A stretch of DNA of 7,721 bases from an uncultured Clostridium sp. (GCA_900539645.1 UQCY01000090.1:1-7721), one strand, 5' to 3'. Counted from the first letter of the stretch, positions 1-6,051 are shown. The notes: a model not told the origin generated them from the letters alone. A program made the numbers and translations.

Positions 1-614
1 ATGTCTCTTAATTCCATTGCCATATCAGTTAATTTAGCTGCATTTTTAGGTTCGATTTTTAATCCGAACTGGCTAGCATGTACTATAGCGAAGAAAGATC
101 CACCGAATGATATATCGAATTTAACTTTACCTACACCTGGTAATTCAACTTCCTGATCTTTTTTGTATAGGAATGCTGGTACGTTGAATATAGAAACAGA
201 CTGAACTTTTCCGTTTTCTACTTTAACATCACCTTTTATTATTCCTGCAGGAGCTTCCATAACAACTTTTGTTATAGGTTCTTCCATTGGAACTACACCA
301 GTTTCAACTGCAACTGTCATTGCACCTATTGAACCGTGACCACACATGTTAAGGTATCCGCCACCGTCCATGAATATTATACCGAAGTCAGCATCTGGAT
401 CACATGGCTGAGTCATAACTGAACCGAACATATCATTGTGTCCTCTTGGTTCTAACATTATAGCTGTTCTTATATGATCTAAATGATCTTCTAAGTACTG
501 TTTCTTTTCTGGCATTGTATTACCTTTTATATTTGGTATTCCACCTACAACTATTCTAGTTGCTTCTCCAGCTGTATGAGAGTCTATAGCCTGAATTGTT
601 CTGCTAAATTTCAT
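1..614 (-). CDS. prdF: Proline racemase PrdF, partial (C-terminus beyond the window)
   Basis: Cofactor-independent racemase that interconverts L- and D-proline in the cytoplasm and supplies D-proline to the reductase encoded upstream. The minus-strand frame opens MKFSRTIQAIDSHTAGEATR, typical of the proline racemase / trans-4-hydroxyproline epimerase family, and runs without a stop to the left edge (204 complete codons). Visible family motifs are DSHTAGE (residues 11-17), EPRGHNDMFGS (55-65) and the first catalytic-cysteine motif MCGHGSIG with Cys91. The second catalytic cysteine would lie in the missing C-terminal part; family members are about 330-340 aa. The ATG follows a strong AAGGGGGA ribosome binding site about 7 nt away. 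It lies 383 bp beyond prdE and has its own promoter candidate, so it may be a separate unit of the prd cluster. Cys91 favours a true racemase/epimerase over the dehydratase branch of the family. Substrate is inferred from the prd context. Confidence 0.96.
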   Translation of the reverse strand, partial: MKFSRTIQAIDSHTAGEATRIVVGGIPNIKGNTMPEKKQYLEDHLDHIRTAIMLEPRGHNDMFGSVMTQPCDPDADFGIIFMDGGGYLNMCGHGSIGAMTVAVETGVVPMEEPITKVVMEAPAGIIKGDVKVENGKVQSVSIFNVPAFLYKKDQEVELPGVGKVKFDISFGGSFFAIVHASQFGLKIEPKNAAKLTDMAMELRD

Positions 615-634
615 AACAATTTCCCCCTTAGTTT

Positions 635-675
635 ATTGCCTGTGGCAATTATATTTTAAGTCTTTGTTAAGACTT
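635..675 (-). promoter_or_regulatory. Two tandem stem-loops in the prdF leader
   Basis: Two perfect short inverted repeats stand side by side: AAGTCTT/AAGACTT (658-664 with 669-675, 4-nt loop) and ATTGCC/GGCAAT (635-640 with 644-649, 3-nt loop). The second ends about 5 nt before the prdF AAGGGGGA ribosome binding site. They could be protein operators or leader RNA hairpins that affect translation. No T-run follows, so they are not intrinsic terminators. Function is inferred only. Confidence 0.35.
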
Positions 676-833
676 ATTTGCGAATTTAATTACAGACACG
701 TTAATTATAAAATAAACTATCTGTTATAATAAAAAAGTTTTAAATTAAGTTTCTTAATATTATTCATTTTCAATTATATATTGTATAATTTCTTTTTCTT
801 TTATTAATTTGAAACCTTTTTCCTTACATCTCT

Positions 834-862
834 ATTATATAATAAAATTATAATTTTGTCAT
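834..862 (-). promoter_or_regulatory. Sigma-A-type promoter for prdF
   Basis: On the minus strand there is a -35 box ATGACA (857-862, 5 of 6 matches to TTGACA), exactly 17 nt, then a perfect -10 box TATAAT (834-839). The predicted start is near 827, giving a leader of about 210 nt. AT-rich DNA yields chance matches, but an 11/12 match at optimal spacing in the only long gap before prdF is good support for independent expression. Confidence 0.6.
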
Positions 863-997
863 CTATTTATCAATATTTTATTATAATTTTTTTTAATTAT
901 TATAGATGTTATCTATATATTCTTTTATTGAGATTTGAGTTTGTATATTATTTATATTCTGACATTTTATAGTTCGATAATATAGTTATATAAAAAA

Positions 998-1468
998 CTA
1001 TTTACCCCGTTTTCTCATTTTTAGTTTAAGGAATGCAAGTGCTTTTCTTGCATCAGTTTTATCGACGTTATTTTCGCCTACTATCTCTGTTTCTGTTCCA
1101 GATTCTGATTTGTTTATATCTACTATTGTATCCATATATTCATTTGTAACTACAAATTTTGCATTTGTACCATTAAAAGTTACCCCTACTGTTGGGATTC
1201 CTCTTTTACCTATTTCTTCAAATGTGTTTGCATAGTCAACATGTGAGTTTCCCCATCCATCTGCAGATAGTATTACTCCATCAGCTCTCATACCTTCTAA
1301 CCACTGAGCTGTTCTCTGTCCAACAAGATTTTTATATTTATTATCCTGAGGAGTACCTACTACTACTACACCTAATAAATCTATGTCAGTATCTTCTGAG
1401 CATATTTCTAAAATAGGATCTCTGAAATGATGTAAAGATGTTTCTTTAGTTGAAGGACCTATACCCAT
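998..1468 (-). CDS. prdE: PrdE, paralogue of the C-terminal (pyruvoyl) half of PrdA
   Basis: 156-aa cytoplasmic protein that aligns by eye with PrdA from its maturation cysteine onward. MGIGPSTKE matches CIGPASKE of PrdA (419-426), and later blocks correspond: VDLVGVVFVGSPQ / IDLLGVVVVGTPQ, GFGNNHIDFA / GWGNSHVDYA and GMRGIPVVGVSF / GKRGIPTVGVTF. The cysteine that becomes the pyruvoyl group in PrdA is replaced by the start Met-Gly, so this protein cannot form a pyruvoyl group by the PrdA route. It is translated from an ATG behind AAGGAAGGGG, 18 nt after the prdD stop, so it is almost certainly co-transcribed with prdD. Together PrdD and PrdE cover the PrdA body; they may form a PrdA-like assembly, a maturation aid or a regulator. 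The role is not settled; a second copy (prdE2), which I recall from C. difficile, is absent here. Confidence 0.92.
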   Translation of the reverse strand: MGIGPSTKETSLHHFRDPILEICSEDTDIDLLGVVVVGTPQDNKYKNLVGQRTAQWLEGMRADGVILSADGWGNSHVDYANTFEEIGKRGIPTVGVTFNGTNAKFVVTNEYMDTIVDINKSESGTETEIVGENNVDKTDARKALAFLKLKMRKRGK

Positions 1469-1486
1469 AATTTTCCAACCCCTTCC

Positions 1487-2260
1487 TTATACTAGCGCTC
1501 TAAGAGCACCGTCTCTATATTCATTAGGAGAAAGTATCATTGGCATATTGCACATATCTATAATAGATGTTCCTCCTTCAAATCCACTCGGCTCATCAGA
1601 GAATAGCTGATTGTCATACATTGCTCCCTGACCAGCAATCTGTTTAACTATTACAACTTTTTTTGCACCAGGTCTAACTTTATCGAAGAATTCATGAGAT
1701 TCTGAAGCATGACGTCCATCTTCTCTCTTTAATATAGCTCTTATATCCTGGATAAAATCATCACATGCTTTGAAGCAGGCATTTGGCAGATGTCTATCGT
1801 ATGGAAGTCCACCTTTGATAGTAACATCCATGTGTATTATGTAGTCATTTTCTGATGGAGTACCACATTTACCTAGTATCATCTGTTCAGCAAGTCTACC
1901 TTCTGATGATCCAAATTCGTGCATCTGTCTTCCATCTTCATCAACTCCTGTAAGCATTACATAAACACCTGTTAAAGTGTGTGTAAGACCTTCACCAAGA
2001 GTTCCTAGAACTTTAGTAGATATTGGTATAATATCCATTATTGTGTTAATATCCCTGTCATAAGCACCAGGGTTTTTAGCTTTAGGTTCAATTACTTCTA
2101 GTTTGATATCAGTTATTAAATCATCAGCATCTATAAGCTCCTGAACTCTATTTTTATTTAATAGAAGTTTTTTTCCTTTTAAAGCTACAGTAGATCCAAG
2201 TTCCACATCTTCTATGTGGAAAGATTTAATAGCTAATCTTCTCATTACTATCTCTTCCAT
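1487..2260 (-). CDS. prdD: PrdD, paralogue of the middle (pre-cleavage) part of PrdA
   Basis: 257-aa protein matching PrdA residues from about 168 to 417. RRLAIKSFHIEDVELGS corresponds to RSLTKKHFKIDKVVFGE, and shared blocks are LGEGLTHTLTG / LGEGVTRTIDG, EFGSSEG and VKQIAGQGAMYDN / VKEIMGQGAMHDN. It lacks the 160-residue N-terminal lobe and linker of PrdA and stops at ALRALV, the position of HALT just before the PrdA cleavage cysteine. The longest open frame begins at a GTG at 2272, but that codon lies inside the AAAGGTGG ribosome binding site. I therefore start at the ATG at 2260, 8 nt after it. A further ATG at 2245, with GGAAGAG before it, starts exactly where PrdA similarity begins and is a real alternative. 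prdE follows after 18 nt. A GC-rich hairpin separates prdD from prdB. Biochemical function is unknown. Confidence 0.92.
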   Translation of the reverse strand: MEEIVMRRLAIKSFHIEDVELGSTVALKGKKLLLNKNRVQELIDADDLITDIKLEVIEPKAKNPGAYDRDINTIMDIIPISTKVLGTLGEGLTHTLTGVYVMLTGVDEDGRQMHEFGSSEGRLAEQMILGKCGTPSENDYIIHMDVTIKGGLPYDRHLPNACFKACDDFIQDIRAILKREDGRHASESHEFFDKVRPGAKKVVIVKQIAGQGAMYDNQLFSDEPSGFEGGTSIIDMCNMPMILSPNEYRDGALRALV

Positions 2261-2268
2261 AATATTGA

Positions 2269-2276
2269 CCACCTTT
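2269..2276 (-). promoter_or_regulatory. prdD ribosome binding site (decides the start)
   Basis: AAAGGTGG lies 8 nt before the ATG at 2260. It overlaps the in-frame upstream GTG, which argues against starting prdD there. It sits immediately downstream of the stem-loop at 2283-2312, so that structure could affect ribosome access. Confidence 0.6.
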
Positions 2277-2282
2277 TTTTAA

Positions 2283-2312
2283 ACCCCCTTCCCAGAATTC
2301 TGGAAAGGGGGT
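2283..2312 (-). other. Strong intercistronic stem-loop between prdB and prdD
   Basis: An 8-bp arm ACCCCCTT/AAGGGGGT encloses a 12-nt perfect palindrome CCAGAATTCTGG, with one C/A mismatch between them. It lies 41 nt after the prdB stop and just before the prdD ribosome binding site. On the transcribed (minus) strand only three T residues follow, then a run of A, so it is not a classical intrinsic terminator for the operon. The T-rich tail is on the other strand, where no gene is seen. Likely roles are partial termination, RNA processing or 3'-end protection that keeps prdA-prdB message above prdDE. Confidence 0.55.
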
Positions 2313-2353
2313 ATTTTTATTTAATGGATAAACCCACTATTTAAGCTCACTAA

Positions 2354-3079
2354 TTATATAGCAGCGTGGTATTCGAATGGTAATGGAACTATTTTACCAG
2401 CTGATGGTATTTCTACTAACTGCTGTAAAGTAGCTTTTAATATACCTGTCTGCATTTCAACGTTGTGAGGTTCACCAGCATTAGCACCCATTGGAACCAT
2501 TGGAGCAACTGCTCTTGGAGATCCGTTCTGTCTAACTACTGGAGGTAAAGCTGCTATTATTATTGTTGGTATACCAGCTTCTTCTATTGCTCTCTGCACG
2601 ATCACGGCAGTTCTATGGCAAGTACCTCAACCAGCTGTCATAACAACACCGTCAACATTTTCTTCTTTTAATCTAGCTGCTATAGCTGGACCAGTTTCTT
2701 CTTTGAATACGTGCTGGTTACCACCACCACCCATGAATGTGTAGTGCATTGGTGCAACACCTTTTATGAATCCTTCTGCTGCTAATTCATGTAATCTTTC
2801 TATTGGGAACATGCAGTTAACGTCTCTGTTAACGTCAGAGTTGTCATATCCACCATGAGATACCATTAAATCAGCTGGAGTAGCTGTATCTGGTACCATT
2901 CTGAAAGATGTATCACCAGCTAGGTTAAATCTTTTGTCAGTTTTCATATGTACACCTGCAGCTGAAGCTAACGCTATAACCATATCTTTTAATTCTTTAG
3001 TTACAGGAGTCCAAACTGGAGGAGGTGTTATTGGAACGAATATTTCAGACTGAAGTCCTTTTACTGTTGTAAGACTCAT
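2354..3079 (-). CDS. prdB: D-proline reductase selenoprotein subunit PrdB (UGA = selenocysteine)
   Basis: Catalytic 26-kDa-type subunit of D-proline reductase. With the PrdA pyruvoyl subunit it cleaves the alpha C-N bond of D-proline to give 5-aminovalerate. The frame from the ATG at 3079 (RBS GAAGGGAGAG) runs 150 codons to an in-frame TGA at 2627-2629, then continues to a TAA ending at 2354: 241 residues with Sec151. The context is VVMTAG-U-GTCHRTAV, giving a UxxC redox motif with Cys154; this matches the known selenocysteine of PrdB from the Acetoanaerobium (Clostridium) sticklandii enzyme. Family similarity on both sides of the TGA and a stem-loop downstream support readthrough rather than a frame-ending mutation. 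The 83-codon open stretch after the TGA is the C-terminal part of this protein, not a gene. Another conserved-looking region is HYTFMGGGGNQ. The gene follows prdA and a small gene in the same operon. Confidence 0.97.
2594..2610 (-). promoter_or_regulatory. Bacterial SECIS-like stem-loop of prdB
   Basis: Starting 16 nt after the UGA, minus-strand RNA can fold as CUGC-CG, loop UGAU, CG-U-GCAG. That is six base pairs, one bulged U and a four-base loop whose second base is G, 23 nt beyond the last base of the UGA. This meets the loose bacterial SECIS pattern: a small loop with a G among its first two bases, a short stem, and about 16-37 nt from the UGA. The bulged U is on the 3' arm, unlike E. 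coli fdhF where it is on the 5' arm, so SelB recognition is inferred. Confidence 0.6.
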
Positions 3080-3103
3080 TGTATTATCTCTCCCTTCAAA
3101 ATA

Positions 3104-3129
3104 AAACTTAATTTTATATTTTTAAGTTT
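3104..3129 (-). other. AT-rich stem-loop upstream of prdB
   Basis: A perfect 8-bp inverted repeat AAACTTAA/TTAAGTTT with a 10-nt loop stands between the small gene and prdB. On the transcribed strand it is followed by TATTTTG and then the prdB ribosome binding site. It is thermodynamically weak. It may be an RNA processing point or chance structure in AT-rich DNA. Confidence 0.3.
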
Positions 3130-3153
3130 ATGTTGTTTACAATTTTAGATTTC

Positions 3154-3480
3154 TTATTTGCTTTCTTCTTCAATTTCTTTTAGAAGTTGCTTTTTAAGAT
3201 TTTCTCTAGTTCTAGCCTGTATTTCGGCTTTTTTCTTTTCTTCTCTCAGAATGTTGGCTACATACTCTGGATTAGGTTCTGGACTTAATACCTCAGGATA
3301 ACTTAGCATAAATCCAACTTCTTGTCCTATCTTTGGTTCGTAGTCAGTTATAAGCATTCTGCTAGGTATTTTGAACTGTCCAAGTCTACCTTTAAGATCT
3401 ATAGTAAATGCACCATCGTGTATTTCAACTATAACACCTTCGAAGTATGATTCTGAAGAGACATATCTTAATTTTTCCAT
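3154..3480 (-). CDS. Small S1/OB-like protein encoded between prdA and prdB, function unknown
   Basis: 108-aa soluble protein with no signal peptide or membrane segment. Residues about 12-66 read like a small beta-barrel of the S1/OB type: alternating hydrophobic strands with EGVIVEIHDGAFTIDLKG, then GQFKIPSRML, then the S1-like PKIGQEVGFML. Residues about 78-108 form a highly charged Lys/Glu-rich helix ending LLKEIEEESK. There are no cysteines, so a redox role is unlikely. It starts at an ATG behind AAAGAGGT, 61 nt after the prdA stop, and is followed by prdB after 74 nt. From memory, small genes also lie between prdA and prdB in C. difficile, and a family named CBO2463/CBO2479 resembles this protein; that match is unchecked. 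Its position between the two catalytic subunits suggests a role in assembly, maturation, or translation of the selenoprotein message. That is inference. Confidence 0.8.
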   Translation of the reverse strand: MEKLRYVSSESYFEGVIVEIHDGAFTIDLKGRLGQFKIPSRMLITDYEPKIGQEVGFMLSYPEVLSPEPNPEYVANILREEKKKAEIQARTRENLKKQLLKEIEEESK

Positions 3481-3541
3481 TTAGATACCTCTTTCTTGTT
3501 AGTTCAATTTATTATCATTTTAGAAGTTTATAATAGAATTC

Positions 3542-5452
3542 TTATTTTTCTATTTCTTTAACTTCAACTATTCCTGCTTCTATATCATCTTTTTCGTAGA
3601 TTTCTCTTCTCTTCTTAGATGTTGGAAGTACAGTTTCGTTGTCTTCTAATTCTATTTTTATTCCTAATTCTTTTTCTATAGCTTCTATGTTGTTTAATTT
3701 AACGTTAGGGTTCCATTTTCTTTCTGGAGCTTTAACTTCAACACCAGCCATAGCATTTTTAAGCATGCACATTATTCTTATAGCTTCTTCTGGAGCTAAT
3801 GTATTGTTTCCAAGTATTTCGTTTTCTATACCCTGTCTAGATTTGTTGTTATCTACCATGTGAGTCATGTATTTGTTACCAACAACTAGTGCACCCTGTA
3901 CTGCACAGAAAGATACACCTACTACTGGTATTCCTCTCATACCTATCTGTTCTATATGAGAAGCGAAGTCTATATGGTTGTTACCGAATCCTTCTGTAGT
4001 AACTACAGCACCGTCAACTTCCATAGCTTCAACTAACATACCTAATCTCTTAGATACATAGAATTTTTCAGAGTTAGCCTGTGGAGATCCTACGAATACA
4101 ACACCTACTAAGTCTACTTCTTCATCTTCCATAGCTCTTAATACTAATGGTTCTCTCCAGTAATGTCTAGACATTTCTTTTGAAGCAGGTCCTATACAAG
4201 TTAATGCATGTATACCACCGTCTAATACTTCTAATGGAGATAAAACAACTGGAACGTTACCTAAGTCAACGTTTGGTCTAGCACCTAATGTACCAACTGG
4301 TTCAGATGGTAATATTAAGTTATCGTGCATTGCACCCTGTCCCATTATTTCTTTAACTATAACTATTTTCTTTTTACCTTCTCTTCTGTACTGATCTATA
4401 GTTTCAGTATCAACTACTAGAGATTCATCAGCTTTCTTTAATGCTTCTCTTATTTCCTGAGTTATGTGGTCAAATGCTTTGTGAGCTGCTATAGGTCCTG
4501 GTCTTTCCATGTTAGTACCTTCTTTTATAGTAACCTGACCTTTTATAAATATTTCACCTTTATCAGCTGCACCTGGTCTACCCCACATCATTGTAGTAGA
4601 CATTTCACCTTCAGAAGAACCGAATTCACCTATCTGAACTCCGTTAGCATCTGTTCCAGATAATACCATTATAGCACCATCTATAGTTCTTGTAACACCT
4701 TCACCAAGTTCACTACCTTCTTCTTTAGTAGCTATTGGCTGTATGTCAAGTATAGCTTCTGAATATTCGTTGTATCTGTCTGGAGTTATTATATCTAACT
4801 TCATGTCATATACTAATTCCTGAGTTTCTACTGCTTCTTTGCATAATTCTTCAGGATTTCTTATAGTTAAAGTTGTTCCTTCTATTTTAGTTTCTTCACC
4901 AAATACAACTTTGTCTATTTTGAAATGTTTTTTAGTTAAGCTTCTTATTAATTTTGTTTCTTCTTTTTTAGCTTCTTCAACAGCTGGAACTGCTGCTGCT
5001 TCTGCTACTGGAGCTGCTGCTACTGGAGCTGCTGCACCACCCATTACACCTAAAGGTATTTCTAAGTTTATATCTTTACCTTCTCCTATGTGAAGTTTAA
5101 ATACTCCACCTGCTGCTGGAGCTACTGGAGCTGGAGCTGCTTCAACTACTGGAGCTTCTTCAACTACTTCTTCTTCAGCTTCTTCTTCTACTGCTCCTGC
5201 TGAGAATCCTTCAACATTTTCTGGAGTAAGAGCTGTTAAAGCATCACAAGTTTTAGTTAATTTAGCACCTAAAACCTGTCCTATTGTTAATGTGTTTTCT
5301 GGTAAAACTAATAATCCTGATTCAACTAAATCTGGGAATATAGCTGGATCTTCTAAATTAGATGGTTCTACCACTGTCCCTGCTTCGAATCTGCAGCATG
5401 TTACTGCTGGGTCATTAGCGTGGGCCTGAGCTGTTTCTACAGTTATTGACAT
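3542..5452 (-). CDS. prdA: D-proline reductase proprotein PrdA (pyruvoyl precursor)
   Basis: 636-aa proprotein of D-proline reductase. In the studied enzyme it splits into a large N-terminal subunit of about 45 kDa and a C-terminal subunit of about 23 kDa whose new N-terminal cysteine becomes a pyruvoyl group that binds proline. The cleavage motif is visible as HALT-CIGPASKE with Cys419, close to the Cys421 I recall for A. sticklandii. Order: N-terminal lobe 1-86 with Cys19-Cys20; acidic Glu/Pro/Ala linker 87-117; a KLHIGEGKDINLEIPLG segment 119-135; Ala/Pro linker 136-165; reductase body 168-418; pyruvoyl domain 419-636. The open frame extends 17 codons further up to 5503. I start at 5452 because AGGAGG stands 9 nt before this ATG and because the paralogue at 5608-6051 begins at the same MSIT. 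The gene lies between the solo PrdA-N gene and the S1-like gene. PrdD and PrdE match the body and pyruvoyl parts respectively. Confidence 0.97.
   Translation of the reverse strand: MSITVETAQAHANDPAVTCCRFEAGTVVEPSNLEDPAIFPDLVESGLLVLPENTLTIGQVLGAKLTKTCDALTALTPENVEGFSAGAVEEEAEEEVVEEAPVVEAAPAPVAPAAGGVFKLHIGEGKDINLEIPLGVMGGAAAPVAAAPVAEAAAVPAVEEAKKEETKLIRSLTKKHFKIDKVVFGEETKIEGTTLTIRNPEELCKEAVETQELVYDMKLDIITPDRYNEYSEAILDIQPIATKEEGSELGEGVTRTIDGAIMVLSGTDANGVQIGEFGSSEGEMSTTMMWGRPGAADKGEIFIKGQVTIKEGTNMERPGPIAAHKAFDHITQEIREALKKADESLVVDTETIDQYRREGKKKIVIVKEIMGQGAMHDNLILPSEPVGTLGARPNVDLGNVPVVLSPLEVLDGGIHALTCIGPASKEMSRHYWREPLVLRAMEDEEVDLVGVVFVGSPQANSEKFYVSKRLGMLVEAMEVDGAVVTTEGFGNNHIDFASHIEQIGMRGIPVVGVSFCAVQGALVVGNKYMTHMVDNNKSRQGIENEILGNNTLAPEEAIRIMCMLKNAMAGVEVKAPERKWNPNVKLNNIEAIEKELGIKIELEDNETVLPTSKKRREIYEKDDIEAGIVEVKEIEK
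4196..4201 (-). other. PrdA proprotein maturation site (Thr418-Cys419 codons)
   Basis: These two codons (ACT-TGT in the coding direction, the cysteine at 4196-4198) mark the predicted split between the large and pyruvoyl subunits. The assignment rests on the HALTCIGP context and the known cysteine-derived pyruvoyl group of D-proline reductase. It was not tested here. Confidence 0.8.
5195..5452 (-). repeat. Direct repeat copy 1: 5' coding region of prdA
   Basis: The first 86 codons of prdA recur 599 bp away at 5794-6051 in the same orientation. By eye the DNA copies are about 88% identical and the peptides match at 80 of 86 positions (changes V5I, Q9K, A24E, S31A, V60I, V80A). This is a local duplication or the product of gene conversion, and a possible site for recombination that would remove the solo gene. 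Confidence 0.9.
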
Positions 5453-5461
5453 AGCAAAATA

Positions 5462-5467
5462 CCTCCT
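5462..5467 (-). promoter_or_regulatory. prdA ribosome binding site (decides the start)
   Basis: A consensus AGGAGG lies 9 nt before the ATG at 5452. It is the most canonical ribosome binding site in the window and fixes the start of prdA against the longer open frame. Confidence 0.8.
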
Positions 5468-5534
5468 AAAATTTATTTTTTTATCTAATCTGAGTTCAAG
5501 CACTCATTATTATAAGCAACTTGACTTTGATTAT

Positions 5535-5559
5535 CCGGTGCTCTATTTTAGAGCACCGG
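5535..5559 (-). other. Perfect 11-bp stem-loop between the solo PrdA-N gene and prdA
   Basis: CCGGTGCTCTA pairs perfectly with TAGAGCACCGG around a 3-nt loop. It is the most stable hairpin seen in the window. It begins 49 nt after the stop of the 147-aa gene and ends 82 nt before prdA. No T-run follows on either strand, so it is a poor intrinsic terminator. A processing site, partial attenuator or message stabiliser ahead of prdA fits better. A TATAAT lies just downstream (5509-5514) but has no convincing -35 box. Confidence 0.55.
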
Positions 5560-5607
5560 TAGATTACTATGTTGTATATATTTGAATTTTAATAATTCAC
5601 TTGGTTA

Positions 5608-6051
5608 TTATAATTCCATAGCGGCTGCTACACCTAATGGAATCTGTAAGTCTATATCTTTTCCTTCCCCAATGTGAAGTTTTAAGTATCCAGAACTTAC
5701 ACTTACTGTTGTTGCTGCTGGAGCAACTGGATTAGATTCTACTATTTCGCTTTCTACAACTTCAACTTCTTCATCATCTGCTGCTTCTTCTTCTCCTGCT
5801 GAGAATCCTTCAGCATTTTCTGGAGTAAGAGCTGTTAAAGCATCACAAGTTTTAGTTAATTTAGCTCCTAAAATCTGTCCTATTGTTAATGTATTTTCTG
5901 GAAGAACTAGTAATCCTGATTCAACTAAATCTGGGAATATAGCTGGATCTTCAAGATTTGCTGGTTCAACTACTGTTCCTTCTTCAAATCTGCAGCATGT
6001 AACTGCTGGATCATTTGCATGAGCTTTTGCTGTTTCGATTGTTATAGACAT
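5608..6051 (-). CDS. Solo PrdA N-terminal lobe protein (partial prdA paralogue, 147 aa)
   Basis: Free-standing protein equal to the first quarter of PrdA. Residues 1-86 match PrdA at 80 of 86 positions, including Cys19-Cys20. Residues 87-122 form an acidic, Val/Ala/Pro-rich linker that has diverged from that of PrdA. Residues 124-140 repeat the KLHIGEGKDI..IPLG segment, and the protein ends shortly after at AAAMEL. It has no reductase body and no pyruvoyl cysteine, so it cannot be catalytic. It has an ATG, an AGGGGG ribosome binding site 9 nt away, no internal stop, and it ends at a domain boundary. Together these argue for a maintained gene rather than debris, though a fresh truncated duplicate cannot be excluded. 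It follows prdC by 50 nt. Possible roles are competing with or substituting for the PrdA N-lobe in the complex, or docking PrdC to the reductase. These are inference. Confidence 0.85.
   Translation of the reverse strand: MSITIETAKAHANDPAVTCCRFEEGTVVEPANLEDPAIFPDLVESGLLVLPENTLTIGQILGAKLTKTCDALTALTPENAEGFSAGEEEAADDEEVEVVESEIVESNPVAPAATTVSVSSGYLKLHIGEGKDIDLQIPLGVAAAMEL
5794..6051 (-). repeat. Direct repeat copy 2: 5' region of the solo PrdA-N gene
   Basis: Counterpart of the prdA 5' region at 5195-5452, in the same orientation and offset by 599 bp. Similarity drops sharply in the linker codons, then returns in the segment coding KLHIGEGKDI. The downstream spacer shows no trace of the rest of prdA. 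Confidence 0.9.

Larger units (their letters stand above)
615..997 (-). other. AT-rich intergenic region between prdE and prdF
   Basis: No credible gene is present on either strand. Read on the minus strand it contains, in order, the end of prdE, several weak AT hairpins (for example TATAGAT/ATCTATA at 901-917), a sigma-A-like promoter (834-862), a predicted leader of about 210 nt, and two short stem-loops just before the prdF ribosome binding site. I found no GC-rich hairpin with a T-run that would clearly terminate prdE, so read-through into prdF remains possible. Confidence 0.7.

Noticed and set aside
1192..1416. Plus-strand open frame of 74 codons
   Set aside because: Antisense to prdE, no ribosome binding site, low-complexity Leu/Tyr-rich peptide; a shadow of the real gene.
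2283..2322. Intrinsic terminator ending the operon after prdB
   Set aside because: The T-rich tail is on the plus strand only; on the transcribed strand TTT is followed by A residues and the prdD ribosome binding site.
2354..2605. Separate 83-aa gene on the minus strand
   Set aside because: It is in frame with the codons before TGA 2627-2629, starts only at a GTG that encodes Val in PrdB, and is the C-terminal part of PrdB after selenocysteine.
2627..2629. TGA as a nonsense mutation making prdB a pseudogene
   Set aside because: The TAG-U-GTCH context is the known selenocysteine site of PrdB, reading continues with family sequence, and a SECIS-like hairpin follows.
3639..5093. Plus-strand open frames at 3639-3863, 4466-4663 and 4839-5093
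   Set aside because: All lie antisense within prdA; their Ser/Phe- or Ala-rich peptides mirror its codon use, including the Ala linker.
5453..5503. 17-codon N-terminal extension of PrdA
   Set aside because: AGGAGG lies inside this stretch, 9 nt before the ATG at 5452, and the paralogue starts at the matching MSIT.
5509..5537. Sigma-A promoter directly before prdA (TATAAT at 5509-5514)
   Set aside because: The -35 position reads CGGATA, a poor match, and lies in the stem-loop. No sigma-54 GG-N10-GC pair was found here either.
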